A stretch of 64,000 nt of DNA from Thermoanaerobaculia bacterium (GTDB lineage: Bacteria > Acidobacteriota > Thermoanaerobaculia > Thermoanaerobaculales > Sulfomarinibacteraceae): the NCBI GenBank assembly GCA_027061805.1, contig JAMOWA010000059.1, positions 62,001 to 126,000 of the forward strand, written 5' to 3'. Shown here piece after piece: positions 37,124-45,470 of this stretch (positions are counted from its first letter, which is position 1; each line of letters begins with the position of its first letter). The notes beneath the pieces are model-generated. The model was not told where the DNA came from. It was given only the letters and a program-made list of their open reading frames with translations, and searched no databases. A program made the translations under genes and the position numbers.

Positions 37124-38028
37124 ACATCAGGGAGCTCCTCACCACGCCGCTGCCCGCCACGGGCTGGGTCCTGGACACCGGGATGGTGGCCGGCGTGCGC
37201 AACGACCGGAAGACGGGGTCCGTCTGTGCGGCCCGCGAGGTGACCGCCGGTGCGGTGGAGGTGGGACCCATGGGGCTCCAGAAGGTGGAGGCCACGGCCC
37301 TGGTGGCGGCACTGCGCCCGGTCCAGGAGGGGATCGCCGGGGGCAGGCGCCCCGCGGTGCTGGTTCCCTGCCGCTGGGTGCGCCTCCACCTCATGGACCT
37401 GGACGAGCTCCCGCGGAAGCGGTCCGAGCTGGACGAGGTGGTCCGGTGGCGCCTCAAGAAGCTGGTTCCCGTCCGTCCCGCCGACCTCCGACTGGACCTG
37501 GTGCCCTTCAAGGCGGGCGAGGGCCGGTGGCGGGTCCTGTGCGTCTCGGGCGTGGAGAGGGCCTGGGAGGCGCTGGAGCAGGCGTTCGCCTCGGTGGGGG
37601 TCCAGCCCGCCCTGCTCACCCCCGTGGCCTTTGCACTGACCAACGCTCCCCTTTCCGAGAACGCCACGGGCGTGGGCGTCCACCTCGAGATGGGGATGCT
37701 CACGGTGCTCGTGTGGGCGCAGCGCCAGCTCCTGCTGGTCCACACCAAGCTCCTGCCCCCGGGAACCATGCCGTGGGAGCTGGTGGAGCGGGAGCTCCGG
37801 ACGGTGGCCCTGTACATGCGGGAACGGCTGGGGATCGAGGGAGCTCCCGAGGTGCTGGCGCTGGCCGGCCCGGGTGTGGCGCTCGAGGAGCTCCTGGGGC
37901 GGCTCGGCGCGCTGGGTGAGCACCGGCCCCTTCCTTCCCCCCCACCCCCTCCCTGTCCCGGGGTCGGCGAGGACGTCCGATCGGCGCTCAGGGCAGTGAT
38001 GGCCCTGGCCGCGGGAGTGCCCCGATGA
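37120..38028 (+). CDS. pilM: PilM-like actin-fold protein
   Basis: Predicted 302-residue cytosolic protein in the pilM position, starting in an ATGA overlap with pilB. It is shorter and more divergent than typical PilM. I can see LPRKRSELDEVVRWRLKKLVPV, a usual PilM segment (lining up partial membrane interaction), and VGVHLEMGMLTVLVWAQRQLLLVHTKLLP, which resembles the actin-like second phosphate region. The C-terminal 25 residues are Pro-rich. PilM binds the PilN N-terminus and links the ATPase to the PilNOP complex. Confidence 0.75.
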   Translation: MNIRELLTTPLPATGWVLDTGMVAGVRNDRKTGSVCAAREVTAGAVEVGPMGLQKVEATALVAALRPVQEGIAGGRRPAVLVPCRWVRLHLMDLDELPRKRSELDEVVRWRLKKLVPVRPADLRLDLVPFKAGEGRWRVLCVSGVERAWEALEQAFASVGVQPALLTPVAFALTNAPLSENATGVGVHLEMGMLTVLVWAQRQLLLVHTKLLPPGTMPWELVERELRTVALYMRERLGIEGAPEVLALAGPGVALEELLGRLGALGEHRPLPSPPPPPCPGVGEDVRSALRAVMALAAGVPR

Positions 38029-38600
38029 TGCTCCCGAACCTGTCCTCCCGTCCCTTTCTCAACACCAGGCCGGTGTGGGCGGTGACGGCCCTGGCGGCCG
38101 GAATCGGCGTGGTGCTGCTGGCGATAAACACCGGCCTCTATCTTTCCAGCAACCGGAGGCTCGAGGCCCAGCTCGCCCGCCGCGCCGGGCTTGTCGAGCA
38201 GGTCCGCACGCTTTCCGACGAGCTCCGGCGGGACACCGCGGCACTGGAGAAGGTCCCCTGGAAGAAGCTCCGGCTCAGGGCCCGGAGGCTCGACGGGATC
38301 CTTCACGAGTACGCCTTCTCCTGGCGCCGGCTCTTCCGAGACCTGGGCGATGTCCTGCCCAGGGAGGTGCGGCTCTACCGGATCTCCCCGGACGTCTCGG
38401 ACAGTGGGGTCGTGCTGACCATCGCGGGCACCGCCCGGAACCGCGAGGCCCTGCTCGAGCTCCTGCAGAACATGATCGACGATCCCCGTTTCGAGGACCC
38501 CCTGCCGAGGTCCGAGACGACACCGGAGGGCGCCACGGGCACGGGGTACGAATTCCGGATGAAGGTGAGCTACCTTCCCGGTGGGGAGGTGACGCCGTGA
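38025..38600 (+). CDS. pilN: PilN-like pilus alignment protein
   Basis: Predicted 191-residue bitopic protein. The N-terminus LPNLSSRPFLNTRPVWAV is the PilM-binding cytosolic tail type (N-L-x-x-R-P-F). A membrane helix (about 20-42), a coiled coil (about 45-85) and a ferredoxin-like periplasmic domain follow. It is coupled by overlap to pilM and pilO. Confidence 0.85.
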   Translation: MMLPNLSSRPFLNTRPVWAVTALAAGIGVVLLAINTGLYLSSNRRLEAQLARRAGLVEQVRTLSDELRRDTAALEKVPWKKLRLRARRLDGILHEYAFSWRRLFRDLGDVLPREVRLYRISPDVSDSGVVLTIAGTARNREALLELLQNMIDDPRFEDPLPRSETTPEGATGTGYEFRMKVSYLPGGEVTP

Positions 38601-39217
38601 CGGCCCGAGGTATCGCCTGGAGGCGCATGGCTCCCATCTGGGTGCCCGCGGTCCTCTTCTTCCTGGGCAACCTGGCGGTTCTCGGGTGGCTGAGCGGGTC
38701 CACGGTGGGCCGTGAGGCCCAGGTGAGGGCGGAGGTGGACCGGCTGGAGGACGAGGTGCGGCGGCTGGAGAGGCTCCAGCGACAGGCCCGCAAGGAGCGG
38801 GAGGCCGTGGAGGCGCTCCACCGGGACATGACCGTGCTCTACGACGATGTCCTGGGCTCCCTGGAGGAACGGCTCACCCCCATCCTCCGGGAGGTGGGCG
38901 AGGCGGCCCGTGTGGCAGGCCTCCGCCCGGAGAGGTTCAGCTACTCGGCCAAGGAGGTGAAGAAGCTGAACCTCTTCGAATTCAGTATCACGTTCTCGGT
39001 GGAGGCCCGGTATACCGCGGTGGTGAAGCTTCTCCAGCGCCTCCGGAATTCACCGGAATTCCTCATCGTGGACCGCCTGAGCCTGGCGGGTGAGGAGGGC
39101 TCCACCACCGACACGATCCGTCTCGGGATCCGGGTGAAGACCTACGTGGCCGAGGCGGACGAGGCGCTGCTGGAGGCGCTCCGGGCAGGTTCGCTGGCGG
39201 GAGGCGAGGGCCCATGA
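38597..39217 (+). CDS. pilO: PilO-like pilus alignment protein
   Basis: Predicted 206-residue bitopic protein starting at GTG 38597 within the pilN stop. A membrane helix (about 11-32), a strong coiled coil (about 38-75, EVDRLEDEVRRLERLQRQ) and a ferredoxin-like periplasmic domain (about 105-190) match PilO. It heterodimerises with PilN. Confidence 0.85.
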   Translation: MTARGIAWRRMAPIWVPAVLFFLGNLAVLGWLSGSTVGREAQVRAEVDRLEDEVRRLERLQRQARKEREAVEALHRDMTVLYDDVLGSLEERLTPILREVGEAARVAGLRPERFSYSAKEVKKLNLFEFSITFSVEARYTAVVKLLQRLRNSPEFLIVDRLSLAGEEGSTTDTIRLGIRVKTYVAEADEALLEALRAGSLAGGEGP

Positions 39218-39783
39218 GTGGGAAGGTCAGGCTCTCGCGCCAGACGATGCTCCTGGGCATCCTTGGAGTGCTGCTGGTGGTGATGGCGCTCCGCTTCCTG
39301 CCGGGGTCTTCTGGTTCCAGCACGGGGGGCGGTGATGCGGCCGTGGACTTCCTCGCCCAGGAGGTCCCGGCGCTGGAGATGGCGGTGCTCACACCGGTTC
39401 CCGAGGAAACCCCGGGGAACGCCAGAAACCCCTTCGTCTACGGGCCGAAGCCCACGCCGACGCCGGACACCCGGCCCCGCCCCACCCTGCCGCCCCGGCC
39501 CACACGCCCGCCCCGGCCCACGCCCACACCGCGCACGGTCCGGACCGCGGACGGCCGGGTGCTGCCGCCCCCACCTCCCTTTCGCAAGAAGTACATCGGC
39601 TACTTCGGGCCGGAGGATCGCCCGGTGGCGGTGTTCCGTGAGGGCAAGGAGGTGAAGGTCCAGGTCAGGGGTGGGGTGCTCGATGACGTGTTCATCGTCC
39701 GTGACGTGGGGTTCAACGCCGTGGAGATCGGATTCGTAGGTTATCCGGAGGAGGTCACGACCCGTGTTGAAATCGAGAAGTAG
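39214..39783 (+). CDS. pilP: PilP-like pilus protein with proline-rich linker
   Basis: Predicted 189-residue protein coupled by ATGA to pilO. An N-terminal membrane helix (about 9-27) replaces the usual PilP lipobox. A very Pro/Thr-rich linker (about 75-115, PTPTPDTRPRPTLPPRP) leads to a small beta domain (YIGYFGPEDRPVAVFREG) like the PilP C-terminal homology domain that contacts PilQ. Naming rests mainly on position between pilO and pilQ. Confidence 0.7.
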   Translation: MSGKVRLSRQTMLLGILGVLLVVMALRFLPGSSGSSTGGGDAAVDFLAQEVPALEMAVLTPVPEETPGNARNPFVYGPKPTPTPDTRPRPTLPPRPTRPPRPTPTPRTVRTADGRVLPPPPPFRKKYIGYFGPEDRPVAVFREGKEVKVQVRGGVLDDVFIVRDVGFNAVEIGFVGYPEEVTTRVEIEK

Positions 39784-42121
39784 CAGGTATCTCGGCGCGG
39801 CACTGGCCGTCGTCCTCGTGATCCTCGCGGCGGGGTGCGCCTCGCAGCAGGCCGTCAACGAGGCCAATGCGGCCATGAAGGTGGAGAACTGGGACGGCGC
39901 GGTCTACTACTATCTCGAGGCGCTCTCCAGGGATCCCGGGAACCCGAAGCTCAAGGTCCAGCTCATGAAGGTCCGCCAGAAGGCGGCCCAGGAGCATTTC
40001 AAGCGGGGCATGGCCCTCAAGGAGATCGGGCAGCTCCTGACCTCCCGGAACGAGCTCCAGATGGCGGTCCAGCTGGACCCCACCCACGAGTTTGCCGCCC
40101 AGGAGCTCCGCAAGGTGGACAGGGAGCTGGAGATCCTGAGCCGGCCCGAGGGGGCGGAGTCGCTCGAGGAGATCAAGGCCAGGGTCGAGGGTGCCAAGGT
40201 CCAGCCACCGCTCCTCAACCCGAGGTCGGACGAGCCCATCACGCTGAGCTTCCCCAAGCCGAAGCCGGTGAAGGAGATCTACCGGGCCCTGGGCAAGGCC
40301 TACGGCTTCAACGTGCTCTTCGACACCAAGCTGAAGAACGACAAGATGTCGGTGGAGCTCCGCGATGTGACCGCCAAGCAGGCGCTGGAGATCGTCATGC
40401 AGGGGGCCGGGCACTTCTACAAGGTGCTCGACGAGAACACCATCATCGTGGTGGAGGACACACCCCAGAACCGGCGGGACTACGAGGACCTGGTCATCAA
40501 GACCTTCTTCCTGTCCAACGCCGAGGTCAAGGACGTGGACAAGATGCTCCGCTCGCTGATCGAGGCGCGGCGCCTGGCCACCAACGAGCAGCTCAACGCC
40601 ATCACTGTCCGGGACACGGCCGACAAGGTGGCCATCGCCGAGAAGCTCATCAAGGTGAACGACAAGGCCAAGGCGGAGGTGATGATCGACGTGGAGCTCC
40701 TGGAGGTCAACTCCACCAAGCTCCAGGAGCTGGGAATCAAGCTGTCCACCCAGAGCTTCCTGCTGGCCCTGAACGACGGCATGGGGGACGAGAACGGGCG
40801 GATTCCCCTGGACCATATCAAGGATATCTCGCGTGGCGACTGGTCCATCACGGTGCCCAACGTGCTCATCAACCTGGTCAAGTCGTCCTCGGACGCCACC
40901 TCGCTGGCCCAGCCGAAGATGCGCATCACCGAGGGCGAGAAGGGCCAGCTCCACATCGGGACGCGGACCCCCATCCCCACCACCACCTTCAACACTGCCA
41001 ACACCATCGGCGGCAACGTGGTGCCCATCACCAGCTACCAGTACCAGGACGTGGGCATCAAGATCGAGGTGGAGCCCCGGGTCCATCACAACCGGGAGAT
41101 CACGCTCAAGGTCACCGTGGAGGTCTCCAACATCGCGGGCTACAACGACGACGGCCAGCCCATCATCGGGACCCGGACCATCAACACGGTGATCCGCCTC
41201 CAGGACGGGGAGACCAACATGCTGGTGGGCCTCTACGCCGAGGACGAGTCGTCCACCAGGACCAAGATTCCTCTCCTGTCGGACATCCCCGTCCTGGGAC
41301 GGCTGTTCACCAACGACAGCACCAAGCACCAGACCGCGGACCTCGTCCTGACGCTCACGCCGCACATCATCCGGTTCCCCGACATCGAGCTCGAGGACCT
41401 GGAGCCCCTGTGGGTGGGCACCGAGAAGAGGATCTCCTACTTCGGCAACTCGCCCCGGGTCCGTTCGGGCAGGGGCATCCCCGGGCCCTTCGACGCGGCG
41501 AGCACCAAGGGGCGCAGGTCCCCCAGGACATCCAGAAGCTCCAGGACATCCAGAAGCTCGAGGGGCAGATCCACATCGCGGACAGGCCGCGGCAGCTCCG
41601 CGGGGGCGAAGCCGGGAGTCTCGCTGGTTCCGGACTCCGGCCTGAACAGGCAGGACCTCGAGGTCAGGGTCGCCCCCGCCGACGGTGAGGGCGTGGTGGA
41701 CGACGTTCCGCAGATCCAGCTGTTCCTTCAGCCCCAGATTGCATCCCTGAAAGTGGGCGAGCGCAACGTGACACAGGTTGCGCTGTCCGGTGCCCGGGGG
41801 ACCTACAGGGTCCGGCTGGACGTGAGCTTCGATCCCGAGACCGTGCAGCTCGAGGGAGTGCTCTATCCGCCCGGCGTGGTGGAGACGGACCGTCAGCAGC
41901 TGGACCCCGACGAGGGGGTGCTGACCCTCGATCTTGCGGTGAACCACCCGGACGAGGCCGCCCAGCTCGTGGCCTCCCTGGGGTTCAGGGCTCTGGCACC
42001 GGGGGCCTCTCCCCTGGCCGTCTCGGTGGAGGAGCTCATCGACCAGGACGGTGCCGAGGTCCCGGTGGCCGTGGGCGGCGGCAACATCTTCATCCTCGGC
42101 GAGGTGAAGGCGGCGGACTGA
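39764..42121 (+). CDS. pilQ: Pilus secretin PilQ/GspD with cohesin-like C-terminus; internal frame disturbance
   Basis: Predicted 785-residue outer-membrane secretin, starting at GTG 39764 (or TTG 39767), overlapping pilP by 20 nt. It has a lipobox (LAAGC, Cys about 25), TPR-like helices (about 30-120), an STN/N0 domain (ITLSFPKPKPVKEIYRALG), NolW-type repeats, and the secretin barrel with VPITSYQYQDVGIKIEVEPR and PLLSDIPVLGRLF through LVLTLTPHIIRFPD. The C-terminal ~140 residues read like a cohesin-type beta domain. Residues about 584-614 form a Ser/Arg-rich stretch with poor GC3; the -1 frame there is clean (see findings). It forms the pilus exit channel. Confidence 0.9.
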   Translation: MLKSRSSRYLGAALAVVLVILAAGCASQQAVNEANAAMKVENWDGAVYYYLEALSRDPGNPKLKVQLMKVRQKAAQEHFKRGMALKEIGQLLTSRNELQMAVQLDPTHEFAAQELRKVDRELEILSRPEGAESLEEIKARVEGAKVQPPLLNPRSDEPITLSFPKPKPVKEIYRALGKAYGFNVLFDTKLKNDKMSVELRDVTAKQALEIVMQGAGHFYKVLDENTIIVVEDTPQNRRDYEDLVIKTFFLSNAEVKDVDKMLRSLIEARRLATNEQLNAITVRDTADKVAIAEKLIKVNDKAKAEVMIDVELLEVNSTKLQELGIKLSTQSFLLALNDGMGDENGRIPLDHIKDISRGDWSITVPNVLINLVKSSSDATSLAQPKMRITEGEKGQLHIGTRTPIPTTTFNTANTIGGNVVPITSYQYQDVGIKIEVEPRVHHNREITLKVTVEVSNIAGYNDDGQPIIGTRTINTVIRLQDGETNMLVGLYAEDESSTRTKIPLLSDIPVLGRLFTNDSTKHQTADLVLTLTPHIIRFPDIELEDLEPLWVGTEKRISYFGNSPRVRSGRGIPGPFDAASTKGRRSPRTSRSSRTSRSSRGRSTSRTGRGSSAGAKPGVSLVPDSGLNRQDLEVRVAPADGEGVVDDVPQIQLFLQPQIASLKVGERNVTQVALSGARGTYRVRLDVSFDPETVQLEGVLYPPGVVETDRQQLDPDEGVLTLDLAVNHPDEAAQLVASLGFRALAPGASPLAVSVEELIDQDGAEVPVAVGGGNIFILGEVKAAD

Positions 42122-42122
42122 C

Positions 42123-42596
42123 ATGACGGCCCGGAACCTTTCCCGGCACGGCGAGCGTGGCTTCACGCTGGCGGAGCTCGTGATGGTGGCGGCGCTGATC
42201 TCCATCCTGGCGGGCATGGCCCTGCCCATTGCCAGGTACACGGTGAAGCGCCAGAAGGAGGCGGAGCTGCGGCTCGCCCTCCGGCGGATGCGGACCGCCA
42301 TCGACGAGTACAAGAGGCTCTCCGACCAGGGGATGATCCAGATCAAGCTGGGCTCGGAGGGCTACCCCCCCGATCTCGAGACCCTTGTGGAAGGCGTCGA
42401 GGTGGTGGGCCAGCCCGTCAAGCGGAAGTTCCTCCGCAGGATCCCGCGGGACCCCATGACGGGGACCACCGAGTGGGGGCTGCGCTCCTACCAGGACGAG
42501 CCCGACTCCATGTCCTGGGGCGGCCAGAACGTCTACGACGTCCACACCACCTCCGAGGGCGTGGCCATCGACGGCACCAAGTACAAGGACTGGTGA
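42123..42596 (+). CDS. Type IV pseudopilin (GspG-like) 1
   Basis: Predicted 157-residue prepilin. The class III leader ends in RGFTLAELVMVAALISILAG, with cleavage after Gly, Phe at +1 and Glu at +5. The rest has the GspG-type pattern ELRLALRRMRTAIDEYK, YPPDLETLVEG, FLRRIPRDPMTG and a C-terminal YDVHTTSEGVAIDGTKYKDW. It would be processed by PilD and assembled into the pilus or pseudopilus. No pilD is in the window. Confidence 0.9.
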   Translation: MTARNLSRHGERGFTLAELVMVAALISILAGMALPIARYTVKRQKEAELRLALRRMRTAIDEYKRLSDQGMIQIKLGSEGYPPDLETLVEGVEVVGQPVKRKFLRRIPRDPMTGTTEWGLRSYQDEPDSMSWGGQNVYDVHTTSEGVAIDGTKYKDW

Positions 42597-42598
42597 AC

Positions 42599-43063
42599 AT
42601 GAAGCGTTCCGACCATCAGTGTCCCCAGGAGACCCCGATCCCGGCCACCCGGATCCGTGGGCCGGCGTGCGAGGGCCAACGTGGCTTCACGCTCATCGAG
42701 CTCATCATCGTGATCGCCATCATCGGCATCCTGGCCACCATCGCCGTACCTGCCATGCGGACGGCTCCCCAGCGCGCCCGCGAGGCCGCGTTGAAGGAGA
42801 ACCTCTTCACCATGCGGTCGTGCATCGACCAGTACCTTGCGGACAGGGGCACGTACCCGCCGTCGCTGGAGGCCCTGGTCGAGGAGGGCTACCTCCGGCG
42901 GATCCCCGATGATCCCGTCACCCGGGCGCCCGACTGGCAGGTGGTGTACGCGGAGGCCGACGAGGACGAGGACCTGCTCCCCGAGGGCTCGCAGGGGGTC
43001 ATCGACGTCCACTCCGCATCCCAGGACATCGGGCTGGACGGGACCCCCTACGCGGAGTGGTGA
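42599..43063 (+). CDS. Type IV pseudopilin (GspG-like) 2
   Basis: Predicted 154-residue prepilin with a longer leader (about 29 residues) ending in RGFTLIELIIVIAIIGILA, Glu at +5. The conserved middle is LKENLFTMRSCIDQYLADRG, YPPSLEALVEEGYLRRIPDDPVT, and the end is VIDVHSASQDIGLDGTPYAEW, clearly paralogous to the preceding pseudopilin. The start is 2 nt after that gene. Confidence 0.9.
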   Translation: MKRSDHQCPQETPIPATRIRGPACEGQRGFTLIELIIVIAIIGILATIAVPAMRTAPQRAREAALKENLFTMRSCIDQYLADRGTYPPSLEALVEEGYLRRIPDDPVTRAPDWQVVYAEADEDEDLLPEGSQGVIDVHSASQDIGLDGTPYAEW

Positions 43064-43080
43064 GCGGAGGACGACGGGGC

Positions 43081-43743
43081 ATGGAGCGGGGGGGGCTCGC
43101 CGCACCTGCACGGGGCTCCGAGGGGGGCTACACCCTCGTGGCCTTCGTGGTGGCCCTCGCCATCATGTCCATCATGATGGGGGTGGCGGTCCAGGTGATC
43201 AGCTTCCAGGCGCGGCGGGAGAGGGAGGCGGAGCTCATCTTCCGGGGCCAGCAGTACGTGGAGGCCATCCGCCTCTACAAGAAGAAGTTCGGCCGGTACC
43301 CCAACTCTCTCAAGGAGATCTGGATGGCCAAGCCGCGGGTGATCCGCAAGAAGTGGAAGGACCCCATCACCGACTCCTGGTACTGGGGTATCGTCCACCC
43401 GGGCCAGGAGGGGGGCAAGATCGGCAAGGGTGGAGGCGGACCGGGGAGCTCCTTCGGGACCCCGACGCCCACCGTGACCCCCACGCCGTTCCCGACACCG
43501 AAGCCCGGCACCCCCCCCGAACAGCTGCCCATGGAGGTGGGACCCATGATCGGGGTCTACTCCACCAGCCCGGAGAAGAGCATCAAGGTCTGGGAGGGGC
43601 GGACCACCTACCGCGAGTGGAAGTTCGTCTACAAGGAACAGAAGGCCGGCAAGGGAGGCGGTGGCACCCCGGCCCCGCCCGGCCCGAAACCCCCGTCGCC
43701 ACCCGGTTCGAAGCCGCCGGTCCCGCCCCGGAAGGGCCGCTGA
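43081..43743 (+). CDS. Type IV pseudopilin 3 without Glu5
   Basis: Predicted 220-residue prepilin-like protein. The leader ends in [19 protein letters not shown]: Tyr at +1 and Ala at +5 instead of Glu, as in tip pseudopilins of the GspK/PilX kind, although the globular part ([23 protein letters not shown]) is GspG-like. A Pro/Thr linker (about 130-155) and a Pro-rich tail are unusual. ATG 43081 with GGAGG upstream is preferred; GTG 43057 overlapping the previous stop would add 8 residues. Confidence 0.8.
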   Translation: MERGGLAAPARGSEGGYTLVAFVVALAIMSIMMGVAVQVISFQARREREAELIFRGQQYVEAIRLYKKKFGRYPNSLKEIWMAKPRVIRKKWKDPITDSWYWGIVHPGQEGGKIGKGGGGPGSSFGTPTPTVTPTPFPTPKPGTPPEQLPMEVGPMIGVYSTSPEKSIKVWEGRTTYREWKFVYKEQKAGKGGGGTPAPPGPKPPSPPGSKPPVPPRKGR

Positions 43744-43775
43744 CCACGGGGGGCGATGCCCCGCCCCGCATGGTG

Positions 43776-43781
43776 TAGACT
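43776..43781 (+). promoter_or_regulatory. TAGACT -10 box, leaderless start of the M16 peptidase gene
   Basis: TAGACT, then CCCCGC, then GTG 43788. There is no Shine-Dalgarno. Confidence 0.5.
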
Positions 43782-43787
43782 CCCCGC

Positions 43788-45026
43788 GTGACGGAGAAGA
43801 GGTCCCATGCGATGCCCCCCCCCGGCCTGGTGGTCCGGGGCATGGAGGGGAAACGGACGGTCTCGGCCGGCGTGTGGCTGCTCCACGGTGCGGCCCACGA
43901 CCCCGCACCTCTGGCGGGCGCCACCCACCTGGTGGAGCACCTGACCCTGCGGCGCTGCGGCGGCCGCAACCGGAAGGAGCTGGCCCGCCTCGTGGACCGC
44001 CTGGGGGGTGGCGTGGACGCCTGGACCGGTTCCGAGACCATGGGCCTCAGCCTCCAGACCACGGTGGACGCCCTGGACGAGGCCCTGGACCTGCTCGTGG
44101 ATGCGGTCCTCGAACCCACCTTCGATCCGGACGACGTGGAGCTGGAGCGCCGGGTGGCCCTGGCGGAGCTGGAGCTCACCCGCTCCGATCCCGAGGACCG
44201 CGTGGAGGAGGCGATCCTCCAGGCGGCCTGGGGGGAGCACCCGCTGGCCCGTCCCATCATCGGGGACGCCGCCTCCCTGGCCCGGCTCACCCCCGGGGTC
44301 CTCCGCGACCACCACGGATCCTTCCTGAGGCCGGGCGGCCTCCTGGCGGTGGTGGTCGGCGATGTGGATCCCCTGCGGGTGGCGGAGAGGCTTCGCCGGC
44401 TCCCCCTGGGTGCGTCCCCCGTGGAGCCCCACCTCCCCCCGCTGCGATGGGCCGGCGGCGGTGTGCGGGTCCCCTGGACGGCGGGCGACCAGGTGCACGC
44501 GCGGCTGGCCTTCCCCGGCGTGGCCATCGGCGCACCGGAGGTGCCGGCGCTCCTGGTGCTCAGCAGGGTGCTGGGGGGTGGCGCCTCGAGCAGGCTCTTC
44601 CAGCGGCTGAGGGAGGACGAGGGGCTCACCTACGACGTCTTCTCGGGACTGGTGCTGCGCCGTCCCGGGGGGCTGGTGGAGGTGGGCTGGGCCTGTGGCT
44701 CCGAGGTCTTCGACAGGGTGTGGGAGATCGTGCTCGAGGAGCTGGACCGTGTGGCGGACGACCTCGGACCCACCGAGGTGGAGGTGGCGGTGGAGGCCAT
44801 GGGCCGCGGCCTGCTCATGGAGGCCGAGGACCCCGCGGCCCACTGTGCCATGGAGGCCTCCGAGCTGCTGGAACGGGGCCGGGCGTTCCACATGGAGACG
44901 GTCCTGGCCGAGCTCGAGTCGGTGGACGTGGAGGCGGTCCGGGCGTTGGCCCGGCGGATCTTCGACCGGGACGCCATGGCGTGGGCCGTCTGTGGGCCCG
45001 AGGCCGTGCTGGAGCGCGTGGCGTGA
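43788..45026 (+). CDS. M16 family zinc peptidase
   Basis: Predicted 412-residue peptidase of the processing-protease type. The inverted zinc motif HLVEH (about 47-51) and a downstream Glu cluster ([19 protein letters not shown], about 125-145) supply the metal ligands. The C-terminal M16 domain shows [27 protein letters not shown]. There is no signal peptide, so it is cytosolic. The stop overlaps the dut start (GTGA). It begins a new transcription unit after the pilus operon. Confidence 0.9.
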   Translation: MTEKRSHAMPPPGLVVRGMEGKRTVSAGVWLLHGAAHDPAPLAGATHLVEHLTLRRCGGRNRKELARLVDRLGGGVDAWTGSETMGLSLQTTVDALDEALDLLVDAVLEPTFDPDDVELERRVALAELELTRSDPEDRVEEAILQAAWGEHPLARPIIGDAASLARLTPGVLRDHHGSFLRPGGLLAVVVGDVDPLRVAERLRRLPLGASPVEPHLPPLRWAGGGVRVPWTAGDQVHARLAFPGVAIGAPEVPALLVLSRVLGGGASSRLFQRLREDEGLTYDVFSGLVLRRPGGLVEVGWACGSEVFDRVWEIVLEELDRVADDLGPTEVEVAVEAMGRGLLMEAEDPAAHCAMEASELLERGRAFHMETVLAELESVDVEAVRALARRIFDRDAMAWAVCGPEAVLERVA

Positions 45027-45469
45027 CCGTCACCGTCCGCCTGAAGCGCCTGCCCCATGCCGACGGACTTCCGCTTCCCCGGTACGCGACCGCCCATGCC
45101 GCCGGGGCTGATCTCGTGGCGGCTCTCGAGGAGCCGGTGGTTCTGGCGCCGGGCGAGCGCGTGGCCGTGCCCACGGGCCTCGTGCTGGAGATCCCCACGG
45201 GCTGGGAGGGCCAGGTCCGGCCGCGCTCGGGGCTGGCGCTCCGCCACGGCCTCACGGTGGCCAACGCCCCGGGGACCATCGACGCCGACTACCGGGGCGA
45301 GGTGAAGGTGCTGCTGGTGAACCTCGGCAACGAGCCCGTCACCATCGCGCGGGGCGAGCGCATCGCGCAGCTGGTGATCGCCCCCGTGGCCCGGGCCGGG
45401 TTCCTCGAGGCGGAGAGCCTGGAGGCCACGGACCGTGGCCCGGGCGGCTTCGGCTCCACGGGGAGGTAG
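45023..45469 (+). CDS. dut: dUTP diphosphatase
   Basis: Predicted 148-residue trimeric dUTPase (dUTP to dUMP and PPi). All five motifs are present: [44 protein letters not shown] and the C-terminal arm [13 protein letters not shown] 45023 overlaps the M16 stop, a gene order (M16 then dut) found in many bacteria. Confidence 0.96.
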   Translation: MTVTVRLKRLPHADGLPLPRYATAHAAGADLVAALEEPVVLAPGERVAVPTGLVLEIPTGWEGQVRPRSGLALRHGLTVANAPGTIDADYRGEVKVLLVNLGNEPVTIARGERIAQLVIAPVARAGFLEAESLEATDRGPGGFGSTGR

Positions 45470-45470
45470 C

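Noticed and set aside
39755-42346. A minus-strand open frame of 863 codons across pilQ
   Set aside because: It is antisense to the secretin, with shadow-type composition.
43057-43080. GTG 43057 as the start of the third pseudopilin
   Set aside because: It adds eight non-leader-like residues, while ATG 43081 has GGAGG upstream; not excluded because it overlaps the previous stop.
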